Assembly (NCBI RefSeq): GCF_000241345.1
Contig: NZ_BAED01000012.1
Location: forward strand, 1 to 64,000
Source: Gordonia amarae NBRC 15530
Lineage (GTDB): Bacteria > Actinomycetota > Actinomycetes > Mycobacteriales > Mycobacteriaceae
Length of the DNA: 64,000 bases
Reading direction: 5' to 3'
Part shown: one piece after another, positions 33,952 to 41,248 of the stretch
How the letters are laid out: each line of letters begins with the position of its first letter
Position numbering within the stretch: position 1 is the first letter of the stretch
Made by a program: the position numbers and the translations under genes
Notes under the pieces: model-generated
What the model was told of the DNA's origin: nothing
The model's database searches: none
The model's input: the letters and a program-made list of their open reading frames with translations, nothing else

Positions 33952-35264
33952 CCGCCGAAGCGGGGCGCAGCCATATCGTCGTCGTCCTGTACGGCAGCCG
34001 CGGTGATATTCAGCCCGGCGTGTGTCTGGCGCTGGAACTGCTGGAGCGGGGCCACCGGGTGTCGGCGGCGGCACCGCCGAATCTGGTGGAGTTCGCCCGC
34101 ACGCTCGGCGTCGGCGAGGTGTATCCGATCGGCACCGACACCCACACCGCGTGGTCGTCGGACGAGGCCGCCGACAGCAGAAGCCGGTCACCGATCGCCC
34201 GGATCTGCTACGCGCTCAAGACTGTTCGCGACGGGTTCGCCGCGTTCGACCGGTCGCTGACCGGACTGTTCGTCGGCGATGACGCGCCGCTGCGGGATGC
34301 GGACCTGATCGTGGCGGCGCCGCTCTGCCAGGACCGCTGCCTGGCCGTCGCCGAGAAGCTCAGGATTCCGTTGGTGGTGCTGCGATTCGGTCCGATGTCG
34401 GAGAACGGCGTCCTTGGAGCCGTTCCGGGACTGACTGATTCATGGTCACCGGAATGGAAACGCCGGTCGTGGCGGCTGGCCGACCGGGTGACATGGCTCG
34501 CCACCGGCTGGAACGAGGCGTCGTTCCGGCGCCGGCTGGGTGTGCCGCGGGTGTTCGGTCCGCTGCCGAAACGATTGTCGGCGCTGGGGGTTCGGCAGAT
34601 TCAGGCCTACGATCCGGCGATCGTGCCCGGGGTGGCCGAGGAATGGGGAGCGGTCAAGCCGGTCGTCGGGTTCTTCGACCTCGCGCCCGAGCACCGGGCC
34701 GCGCTCGGCGAATGGGGTGGTGACCGTGCCGAACTCGTGTCGTGGCTCGACACGGGTGAGCCGCCGGTGTTCGTGTCGTTCGGCAGCATGCCGATCGACG
34801 ATCCCGACCACCTCATCGCCCTGTTCAGCGGTGCGGCCACCGAACTCGGGTGCCGGGTGCTGTTCACGCTGGGGGAGCGGCGCGGGGTCGATCCGCTGAA
34901 TCCGGGCGTCTATTACGCGGGTGCCATGGACCATTCGGGGATCCTGCCGCGGTGTCGCGCAGCCGTCCACCACGGCGGTGCCGGCACGACCGCCGCCGGG
35001 CTCCGGGCCGGGCTGCCGACGATGATCTGTTCGGTGACAGCCGACCAGCCGTTCTGGGCCTCGCGGATCGCCGCGCTCGGGGTCGGATACGGCACCCGGC
35101 TTCGCGGACTCACCGGCGCGATCGTCCGCGACGGCCTGGGTGTTGTTCTCTCGCCTGAAGCCGCTGCCGCCGCGAGGCGGCTCTCCGATCAGCTCGTCGC
35201 GGCGGAGAAGGCCGTGGCCGCTGCGGCGGCCACCGTCGAGGAGGTGCTCGTGGCCGCGTCGTGA
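33948..35264 (+). CDS. GT1 (UGT-like) glycosyltransferase
   Basis: A 438-aa GT-B glycosyltransferase, last gene of the operon. N-terminal motif YGSRGDIQPGVCLALELL (about 15-32), donor-site motif VHHGGAGTTAAGLRAGLP (about 340-357), then TADQPFWASRI. GTG at 33948 forms a GTGA overlap with the upstream stop; GTG 33945 is one codon earlier. It is most similar in pattern to the other two GT1 proteins here. Sugar donor and acceptor cannot be read from sequence. Confidence 0.87.
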   Translation: MTAEAGRSHIVVVLYGSRGDIQPGVCLALELLERGHRVSAAAPPNLVEFARTLGVGEVYPIGTDTHTAWSSDEAADSRSRSPIARICYALKTVRDGFAAFDRSLTGLFVGDDAPLRDADLIVAAPLCQDRCLAVAEKLRIPLVVLRFGPMSENGVLGAVPGLTDSWSPEWKRRSWRLADRVTWLATGWNEASFRRRLGVPRVFGPLPKRLSALGVRQIQAYDPAIVPGVAEEWGAVKPVVGFFDLAPEHRAALGEWGGDRAELVSWLDTGEPPVFVSFGSMPIDDPDHLIALFSGAATELGCRVLFTLGERRGVDPLNPGVYYAGAMDHSGILPRCRAAVHHGGAGTTAAGLRAGLPTMICSVTADQPFWASRIAALGVGYGTRLRGLTGAIVRDGLGVVLSPEAAAAARRLSDQLVAAEKAVAAAAATVEEVLVAAS

Positions 35265-35385
35265 GGTGGTTCCGTGTCGAGCGCGGATGTTCCATTGCGC
35301 TAACTGTGCGGACACATCCGTTTAACCGGTGCAGTCTGATATGGACATCAACTTGGGGACGTAGCACCACAGAGAGGTCGTGACC

Positions 35386-36309
35386 ATGTCCGAGAGCCTG
35401 TCCGGAAAGATCATTCTGTCCGGCAACCAGTACGGCAAGGCCGAGAATCGGGTGGTCCGGATCGTCCGCGACACTCCCCGCCACGAGATCCGAGACCTGA
35501 ACGTATCATCTTGTCTCCGAGGAGATTTCACCGATGCCTACCTGACCGGTGAGCAGAGCAAGGTGCTGCCCACCGACACCCAGAAACACACCGCGTACGC
35601 CTACGCCAAGAAGGTCGGCATCAATTCTCCGGAGGAGTACGCGCTCGCCCTGGCCACCCACTACGTCGACGACATCGAACCCGTCGACGAGGCGCTGATC
35701 GAGGTGGAGGAATTTGCCTGGGAGCGGGCGATCGTCGACGGCGAGGAGCACCCGCACACCTTCGTGAAGGCGTCGGCGGAGGTGCGGACCGTCGCCGTCA
35801 CCCATAACAAGGAGAACACCTGGATCGTCTCCGGCGTGAAGGACTTTGTGATCCTCAAGTCGACGGGCAGCGAGTTCAAGGGCTTCCTGGTGGATCCGTA
35901 CACGATTCTGGAGGAGACCGACGACCGCGTGATGGCCACCTCGCTGGTGATGCAGTGGCGGCTGGCCGGCACCGATCCCGGTGAGCTCGGCTTCGACGGG
36001 TTGTTCGCCCGGATCCGGGAGATCGCGATCGCCACGTTCGCGACCGTCCATTCGCTGGCGCTGCAGCAGACCCTGTACCGCATCGGCGAAGCGATTCTGG
36101 AGGAGTTCGGGCAGGTCGCCGAGGTGCGGCTGTCGGCGCCCAACAAGCATCACTTCGTCTACGACTTCTCCGCGTTCGACGATGTGGAGAACCACAAGGA
36201 GGTGTTCCACGCTGATGACCGTCCGTACGGCCTCATTCAGGCCGCGGTGTCGCGTGAGGACGCACCCGATGCGGGCCCGGCGTGGGTGACCTATCGCAGC
36301 TGGCTGTAG
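35386..36309 (+). CDS. Urate oxidase (uricase)
   Basis: A 307-aa cofactor-free urate oxidase that converts urate to 5-hydroxyisourate in purine breakdown. Family features: GKAENRVVRIVRD (about 14-26), the Lys/Thr pair in TDTQKHTAYAYAKK (about 64-77, with the catalytic Thr in the DTQK segment), VKDFVILKSTGSEFKGF (about 150-166) and NKHHFVYDFSAF near residue 260, with the conserved active-site His. ATG at 35386 follows AGAGAGG; GTG 35380 is less likely. No other purine-degradation gene is adjacent, so it stands alone here. Confidence 0.93.
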   Translation: MSESLSGKIILSGNQYGKAENRVVRIVRDTPRHEIRDLNVSSCLRGDFTDAYLTGEQSKVLPTDTQKHTAYAYAKKVGINSPEEYALALATHYVDDIEPVDEALIEVEEFAWERAIVDGEEHPHTFVKASAEVRTVAVTHNKENTWIVSGVKDFVILKSTGSEFKGFLVDPYTILEETDDRVMATSLVMQWRLAGTDPGELGFDGLFARIREIAIATFATVHSLALQQTLYRIGEAILEEFGQVAEVRLSAPNKHHFVYDFSAFDDVENHKEVFHADDRPYGLIQAAVSREDAPDAGPAWVTYRSWL

Positions 36310-36363
36310 GAAATCTGACGAACTTTCATCAGAGTGAGACATCGACGCGGCTGAAGACCGCGA

Positions 36364-36392
36364 CCGCCGGCTGAGAACTCCTCAGCCGGCGG
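36364..36392. terminator. Bidirectional terminator hairpin
   Basis: CCGCCGGCTGAG (36364-36375) and its exact complement CTCAGCCGGCGG (36381-36392) flank a 5-base loop between two convergent stops (uricase and the quinone oxidoreductase). There is no T tract, which is common for actinobacterial terminators. A smaller stem, GGGTC / GACCC, follows at 36396-36410. Confidence 0.75.
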
Positions 36393-36402
36393 ACAGGGTC
36401 TG

Positions 36403-37260
36403 CTAGACCCAGCTCGCCAGGGTGTCGGCGATCGGGGTGACCGGGCGGCCCAGCAGTGTGGACAGATCGCCGGTGACCAGCGAGAGCGCCCCCTCGGCGA
36501 TCGAGGCGTTCATGCTCGCCAGCATCTCGACGACCTCGGCGGGCAGCCCGGCGGCGGTCAGACCGGCGCGTTCCTCGTCGGCGGTGATCGTCTTGTACTC
36601 CACCGGCTTGCCCAGGACCTGCGACACCGCGGCGGCGAACTCGGGGAAGGTCCAGGCGGAATCGCCGGTGAGCTCGTACCGCTTGCCGTCGTGGCCGTCG
36701 GAGGTGAGGACGATCGCGGCGGCCTCGGCGAAATCTGCCCGCGGTGCGCTGCTGACGAGGGTGCTCTCGCCGACGCTGTTGGCGACGACGCCGGTGGCCT
36801 GCGCGGCACCGAAATCGGACTGGAAGTTCTCGGTGTACCAGCCGTTGCGCAGGATCGTGGTCACCAGGCCCGAGGCGGCCAGGTAGTCCTCGGTGGCCTT
36901 GTGTTCGGGGGCCAGCATCAGCGGGTTGGTGTCGGCGGCGACGACCGAGGTGTAGGTGATGCGGCGGACGCCTGCGGCCACGGCGGCGTCGATCGCGGCC
37001 TTGTGCTGCGGGAGGCGCTTGCCGACCTCGCTGCCCGAGATCAGCAGCACCTCGTCGGCGCCCTGCAGCGGCGCGGCCAGCGTCGACGGGTCGTCGAGGT
37101 CGATGGTGAAGGTGGTCACGCCCTTGTCGGCGAGGGCTGCCAGGCGTTCGGCGTTGCGGCCGAGTGCGCGGATGTCGGCCGCGGCCACTCCGCGGGCCAG
37201 CAGGGCGTCGATGGTGAGGTTGCCGAGGGCTCCGGTGGCTCCGAAAACGGCGATGGTCAT
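36403..37260 (-). CDS. NAD(P)H:quinone oxidoreductase, QOR2/QorB type
   Basis: A 285-aa atypical short-chain dehydrogenase of the NmrA/QOR2 group. NADP-binding motif VFGATGALGNLTIDALL (about 4-20), then EVLLISGSEVGKRLPQHKAAI, ITYTSVVAADTNPL, the active-site stretch ILRNGWYTENF and YELTGDSAWTFPEFA, all typical of E. coli QorB. It reduces quinones with NADPH to limit redox cycling. ATG at 37260 is the family start; the open frame continues upstream without homology. It lies 32 bases after the dioxygenase gene and is probably in one operon with it under MarR control. Confidence 0.88.
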   Translation of the reverse strand: MTIAVFGATGALGNLTIDALLARGVAAADIRALGRNAERLAALADKGVTTFTIDLDDPSTLAAPLQGADEVLLISGSEVGKRLPQHKAAIDAAVAAGVRRITYTSVVAADTNPLMLAPEHKATEDYLAASGLVTTILRNGWYTENFQSDFGAAQATGVVANSVGESTLVSSAPRADFAEAAAIVLTSDGHDGKRYELTGDSAWTFPEFAAAVSQVLGKPVEYKTITADEERAGLTAAGLPAEVVEMLASMNASIAEGALSLVTGDLSTLLGRPVTPIADTLASWV

Positions 37261-37292
37261 GTCGGTTACTCCTTCTGGATCGGTTATGCGGT

Positions 37293-38159
37293 TCACGCTG
37301 CTTGGATGGAACGGATCGAGTTGCCCAGGACCGTCCTGTCGATCACGGAGACGGCCGAGGACGGATCGTCGGCCGCGCCCAGGGTGAGCAGCAGCGGGAC
37401 GAAATGGTCGGCGGTCGGGTGGGCCAGGCGGGCCGCGGGAGCCTTGGCGCGGAAGTCGACCAGCGAGTCGATGTCGCCGCGGGTGATGGCGTCGGCCGCC
37501 CACGTGTCGAACTCGTCGAGGGCCGTGCCGAGCGCGGGGTTCCGCAGGACCGCGAAGCTGTGCGTCATGAATCCCGAGCCGATGACCAGGATGCCGTCGT
37601 CACGCAGGCGGCGCAGGCGTTTGCCGAGTGTCAGCAGCGCCTCGGGATCGAGGCTGGGCATCGACAACTGGACGACGGGCACGTCGCCGGCCGGATACAT
37701 CGCCATCAGCGGGATGAACGCGCCGTGGTCAAGGCCGCGATCGACCCAGTGGTGCAGCGGTGTCGTCGGGTCGAGGGCGCCCGCCACCTGCCGGGCGACG
37801 TCGGTTGCGTCGGGCGTCGGGTACTTGAGCGTGTAGTAGCGGGGATGGAAGCCGCCGAAGTCGTAGTACAGCGGGGTGTCCTCGTTGACGGCGGTGATGG
37901 CCGGCGGGGCGCTTTCCCAGTGCGCCGACACGATGACGATCGCCCGCGGCTTGGGCAGGGTCTGACCCCAGTCGAACAGGTCGCGCAGCCACTGCGCGTC
38001 GTCGAGGGTCGGCGGCGCGCCGTGGCTGATGAACAGGCTGGGCAGGGTGCCGTCGGACGGTTGCCACGGGCGATGCTCGCGCGCTTGGGGCAGGACATCG
38101 GCCACGAGATCGTCGTAGGCGCCTGCGGGGCGGGTGGGGTTGAACGGGTCCACGGACAC
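37293..38159 (-). CDS. Extradiol ring-cleavage dioxygenase, DODA type
   Basis: A 288-aa class III extradiol dioxygenase of the LigB/4,5-DOPA dioxygenase family, which opens catecholic rings with a metal held by His and Glu residues. Candidate ligand motifs: LFISHGAPP (about 48-56), VIVSAHWES (about 80-88), GLDHGAFIPL (about 148-157) and GSGFMTHSF (about 200-208). GTG at 38159 is chosen because AGGAGG lies about ten bases upstream; earlier starts would run through the operator. It diverges from the marR gene and leads the dioxygenase-quinone oxidoreductase pair. Confidence 0.85.
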   Translation of the reverse strand: MSVDPFNPTRPAGAYDDLVADVLPQAREHRPWQPSDGTLPSLFISHGAPPTLDDAQWLRDLFDWGQTLPKPRAIVIVSAHWESAPPAITAVNEDTPLYYDFGGFHPRYYTLKYPTPDATDVARQVAGALDPTTPLHHWVDRGLDHGAFIPLMAMYPAGDVPVVQLSMPSLDPEALLTLGKRLRRLRDDGILVIGSGFMTHSFAVLRNPALGTALDEFDTWAADAITRGDIDSLVDFRAKAPAARLAHPTADHFVPLLLTLGAADDPSSAVSVIDRTVLGNSIRSIQAA

Positions 38160-38177
38160 TTCCTGAACACCTCCTAC

Positions 38178-38225
38178 TTGAATGTTCAACATGAACAGTA
38201 GCACCTTAACTTGAACAGTCAAGTT
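38178..38225. promoter_or_regulatory. MarR operator cluster
   Basis: Two inverted repeats share the half-site TTGAA. TTGAA / TTCAA with a 2-base spacer lies at 38178-38189, and AACTTGA / TCAAGTT with a 4-base spacer at 38208-38225. They sit between the divergent dioxygenase and MarR genes, the standard arrangement for a MarR repressor that controls itself and its neighbour. Confidence 0.7.
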
Positions 38226-38241
38226 GGGTTAGGGTGTGATC

Positions 38242-38730
38242 ATGACCGCAGACGACACCCCCTGGCTCAGCCCCGACGAGCGCGGCGCCTGGCTGGCCGT
38301 CGCGGCACTGATGGTCCGGTTGCCCGCGGCCCTCGACATCCAGCTCGAACGTGACGCCGGGCTGAGCATGTTCGAGTACATGGTGCTGTCGGTGCTGTCC
38401 GAGGAACCGGACCGGACGATGCGGATGAGCGATATCGCCACGTTCGCGTCGTCGTCACTGTCGCGGCTCTCGCACACCGCGAAACGACTGGAGAAGGCCG
38501 GGTATCTGACCCGGCAGCAGGTGCCCGGCGGTGGCAGGCGCACCGACGCCACGCTGACCGACGCCGGCTACGAGAAGGTGCTGGCCGCCGCTCCGGCGCA
38601 TGTGCGGGAGGTGCGCCGGCTGCTCGTCGACGTGCTCGATCCGGGCGAGATCGATGTGCTGAGCCGCATCGGGCGCAAGGTGGTCCGGGCTATCGATCCC
38701 GACGACGACGCCTGCGGCGAGGTGTGCTGA
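38242..38730 (+). CDS. MarR-family transcriptional regulator
   Basis: A 162-aa winged-helix MarR protein. The recognition region is MRMSDIATFASSSLSRLSHT (about 62-81) and the wing is QQVPGGGRRTDATLTDAG (about 93-110). ATG at 38242 is used; GTG 38236 is two codons earlier. It faces the extradiol dioxygenase and quinone oxidoreductase genes across the paired palindromes, so it most likely represses them and responds to a phenolic or quinone compound. A Cys pair near the C-terminus (DACGEVC) could sense oxidation; that is speculation. Confidence 0.87.
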   Translation: MTADDTPWLSPDERGAWLAVAALMVRLPAALDIQLERDAGLSMFEYMVLSVLSEEPDRTMRMSDIATFASSSLSRLSHTAKRLEKAGYLTRQQVPGGGRRTDATLTDAGYEKVLAAAPAHVREVRRLLVDVLDPGEIDVLSRIGRKVVRAIDPDDDACGEVC

Positions 38731-38831
38731 GCACCACATTATTCGCGATAGTGAACAGAAATGGTATTTACTGACTGCAACTACAGTGCAACGGTCGCCG
38801 AGCGGGACCGGGAGTGGAAGCAGGAGAGCGG

Positions 38832-41201
38832 ATGTCTGCATCACTGTCACCTGCAACGGGCGGCGATGAGCCTACCGGCCGCGGTCCGTGGTCGCTGGGC
38901 ATGCCCCGGTTCCCGGGTCCGGCCGAGTCCCGGTTCCGCAGGGCCTTCGCCGCCGCGGGTGCGTCGACGCGGGCCGAGATCCATGTGTTGGTCCTCGTCA
39001 TCCTGGCCGTCGGATTCCTGACCAAGCTCGTGACCGGCCACCCCACCACCGTGGGCATCGCCTTCGGGGTCGCCGCCGCGACGCATGTGGCCGCCCTGCT
39101 ATGGGGGCGGCACCCGGCCTCCCGGCGGGTGAGCCCGTCGGCCTCGGCAGCGACGTTCGTCGGCACACAGTTGATCACCCTGATCTGCGTGCTCGTGGTC
39201 CACTACGACGGCGGTGCCGCGACCCACGGGTCCCTGCCACACATCGTGGTGTTCGCCGTGCTGATCAGCGTGATCTTCGCCCACCTGACATTCGGAGCGC
39301 TGGTCACGGTGATCGGAGCGTTCATCGGCGTGCTCGTCCTCGGCGAATGGCTGGTGTTCGTGTTCGGCGCCGTCGCCACCAGGCTGAGCGACGTCGTCCT
39401 GTCTGCCGTGATCGTCGTCGGCGGGCTGGTCGCCGCGCGTGAGATCGAACTGATCGCCAGGACTTCCTGGGTGCAGCGCGGCCGGATCGCCACGCTGCAC
39501 GAGACCGACGCGCTGACCGGCATCGCCAACCGGATACCCCTGGTCAACGAACTGATCGCCGCCGGCGACAGCCGGGAACCGCTGTCGTTGCTGCTTCTCG
39601 ATATCGGCGGCTTCAAGACCTTCAACGACCAGCACGGTCATCTCGCGGGCGACGAGGTGCTCCGGTCGGTCGCGGGTGCACTCCGCGATACGGCCGACGG
39701 GCCGAACACGCTTGTCGCACGCATCGCGGGCAAACGATTCGCGGTACTCTGGCGCGGCGAGCAGATCGATGAGGCGGCAGCCGCGCGGCTGTGCGGTGCC
39801 GCGGCCGCGGTGGCCCGCCGCGGTGCCGGGCGCGACGGACTGTACGTGGCGGCCGGACTCGCCGGGCGCGGCCGAGAGTCCGAGTTCTGCGTGCAGAACA
39901 TCGTCCAGCAGGCAGAGGGCGCGCTCCATCGCGGCAGAACGCAGCGCCGGGACATCGTGGCCACCGCGTCCCCCGGCGACGACGCACCCGCCACCCCCGC
40001 GACCCTCGACATCGAGCACATGCGCCGGCTGATCGCGGAACAGCAGGCGTGCGCGCTGCCGCTGCGCGTGACGTGGCCGTCGATCTCCTTCCAGAGGCAG
40101 CAGCTCGAGGAATCGCCCCGCAACGCCTTCGACGCACAGGGCAGGAGGTTCTCCACGATCGTCCTGCTGATCCTGCTCTGCATGAACATCATCGGCCTGC
40201 TGTTCGGCGGCTTCGTGGGCGAGGATCCGGCGTTCGTATTCCGGGTCGTCTCCTGCATCGGGATACCCGTCATCGTGGTGGCGCTGGTGCTGTTGCGACT
40301 GCCGTCGACGGCCGGCCGGTGGGTACAGATCTTCATCGCCACGATCGTCGCGAGCTGGGCCCTGGGGATGGGAACGTTCATCGTCCTCGGCGAGCGCGGC
40401 CCGGTCGAGTATCCGATCATGGTGCCGATCGCGCTGATCATGAGTGTGCCCGCCGCCCGCGTGGCGTGGCGGGTGGCGTTCCCCGTCAGCTCGCTGATGC
40501 TGGCCGTGACCGTGGTGGTCGAGTTGGTGTTCGCGCCGGTCACCGCGGGCCAGATCCTGTCGGTGACGGTGGCGGTGCTCCTGTGCGTGACCGGTCTGCG
40601 CTCGGCGTTCCGCATCTCGATCCTGCACCGGCATCGCTGGAGGCATTCACAGCAGCTGGAATTCCTGGGCCGCACGGACCTGCTGACGATGCTCGCCAAC
40701 CGCCGCGCGTTCGAGGCGCGTCTCGATGAACTCATCTGTGCCGGTGACGACGTCACCGTCCTCCTCTTCGACATCGACGCCTTCGGTGACTACAACCGGC
40801 AACTCGGACACGCCGCCGGTGACGACTGCCTCGCCCGCATCGGCAGCTACCTGCGATCGGCCGTCCCCACCGGCGCCGGCACCATGGCCGCGCGCGTCGG
40901 GGGTGAGGAATTCGCTGTGCTACTCACCGGAACCGATCACGACAGTGCCCGCACCATCTGGAAAGGATTGTCGGAGTTGGCGATCCCCGGACCCGATGGT
41001 GGGGTCGTCACCGCGTCCGCCGGTGTCGCCGTGCACCACGCCGACAACCCGGGCTGCCCCGAGGCCGCGCAGATCGCCGCCGATCTGTTCGCGCGCGCCG
41101 ACCGCGCCATGTACGCGGCCAAACGGTCGGGCCGCAACCGTCTCCGGCTCGCCCCGGCGTGCGCATCCCCGAGCCCGGTGGGCCGCCGCAAGGTGGCCTG
41201 A
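38832..41201 (+). CDS. Membrane protein with two GGDEF domains
   Basis: A 789-aa protein with a duplicated architecture. The first half has about five transmembrane helices (residues 45-200) and a GGDEF domain (about 222-360) whose signature is ARIAGKRFAV, so it is degenerate and probably inactive. The second half has another set of helices (about 435-600) and a GGDEF domain (about 612-760) with the intact signature ARVGGEEFAV. The latter should convert two GTP to cyclic di-GMP. Neither has the RxxD inhibitory site. No EAL domain is present. ATG at 38832 is preceded by AGGAG. Sensory input and target are not evident. Confidence 0.87.
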   Translation: MSASLSPATGGDEPTGRGPWSLGMPRFPGPAESRFRRAFAAAGASTRAEIHVLVLVILAVGFLTKLVTGHPTTVGIAFGVAAATHVAALLWGRHPASRRVSPSASAATFVGTQLITLICVLVVHYDGGAATHGSLPHIVVFAVLISVIFAHLTFGALVTVIGAFIGVLVLGEWLVFVFGAVATRLSDVVLSAVIVVGGLVAAREIELIARTSWVQRGRIATLHETDALTGIANRIPLVNELIAAGDSREPLSLLLLDIGGFKTFNDQHGHLAGDEVLRSVAGALRDTADGPNTLVARIAGKRFAVLWRGEQIDEAAAARLCGAAAAVARRGAGRDGLYVAAGLAGRGRESEFCVQNIVQQAEGALHRGRTQRRDIVATASPGDDAPATPATLDIEHMRRLIAEQQACALPLRVTWPSISFQRQQLEESPRNAFDAQGRRFSTIVLLILLCMNIIGLLFGGFVGEDPAFVFRVVSCIGIPVIVVALVLLRLPSTAGRWVQIFIATIVASWALGMGTFIVLGERGPVEYPIMVPIALIMSVPAARVAWRVAFPVSSLMLAVTVVVELVFAPVTAGQILSVTVAVLLCVTGLRSAFRISILHRHRWRHSQQLEFLGRTDLLTMLANRRAFEARLDELICAGDDVTVLLFDIDAFGDYNRQLGHAAGDDCLARIGSYLRSAVPTGAGTMAARVGGEEFAVLLTGTDHDSARTIWKGLSELAIPGPDGGVVTASAGVAVHHADNPGCPEAAQIAADLFARADRAMYAAKRSGRNRLRLAPACASPSPVGRRKVA

Positions 41202-41235
41202 CCTCGAACTCCGTTCCCGCCGTCGGGGTGCGGCC

Positions 41236-41248
41236 TACAATCGGCCGA
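41236..41248 (+). promoter_or_regulatory. Probable leaderless promoter of the macro-SIR2 gene
   Basis: TACAAT at 41236-41241 is a good -10 element. Its last T is exactly seven bases before the A of the ATG at 41248, so transcription would start on the start codon. No ribosome site precedes the ATG, which fits a leaderless mRNA, common in mycobacteria. No clear -35 is seen. Confidence 0.55.

Noticed and set aside
31020..34145. Minus-strand open frame of 1041 codons across the acyltransferase genes
   Set aside because: It is antisense to three well-supported genes, shows no domain and has the Arg/Ser/Ala-rich composition of a high-GC shadow frame.
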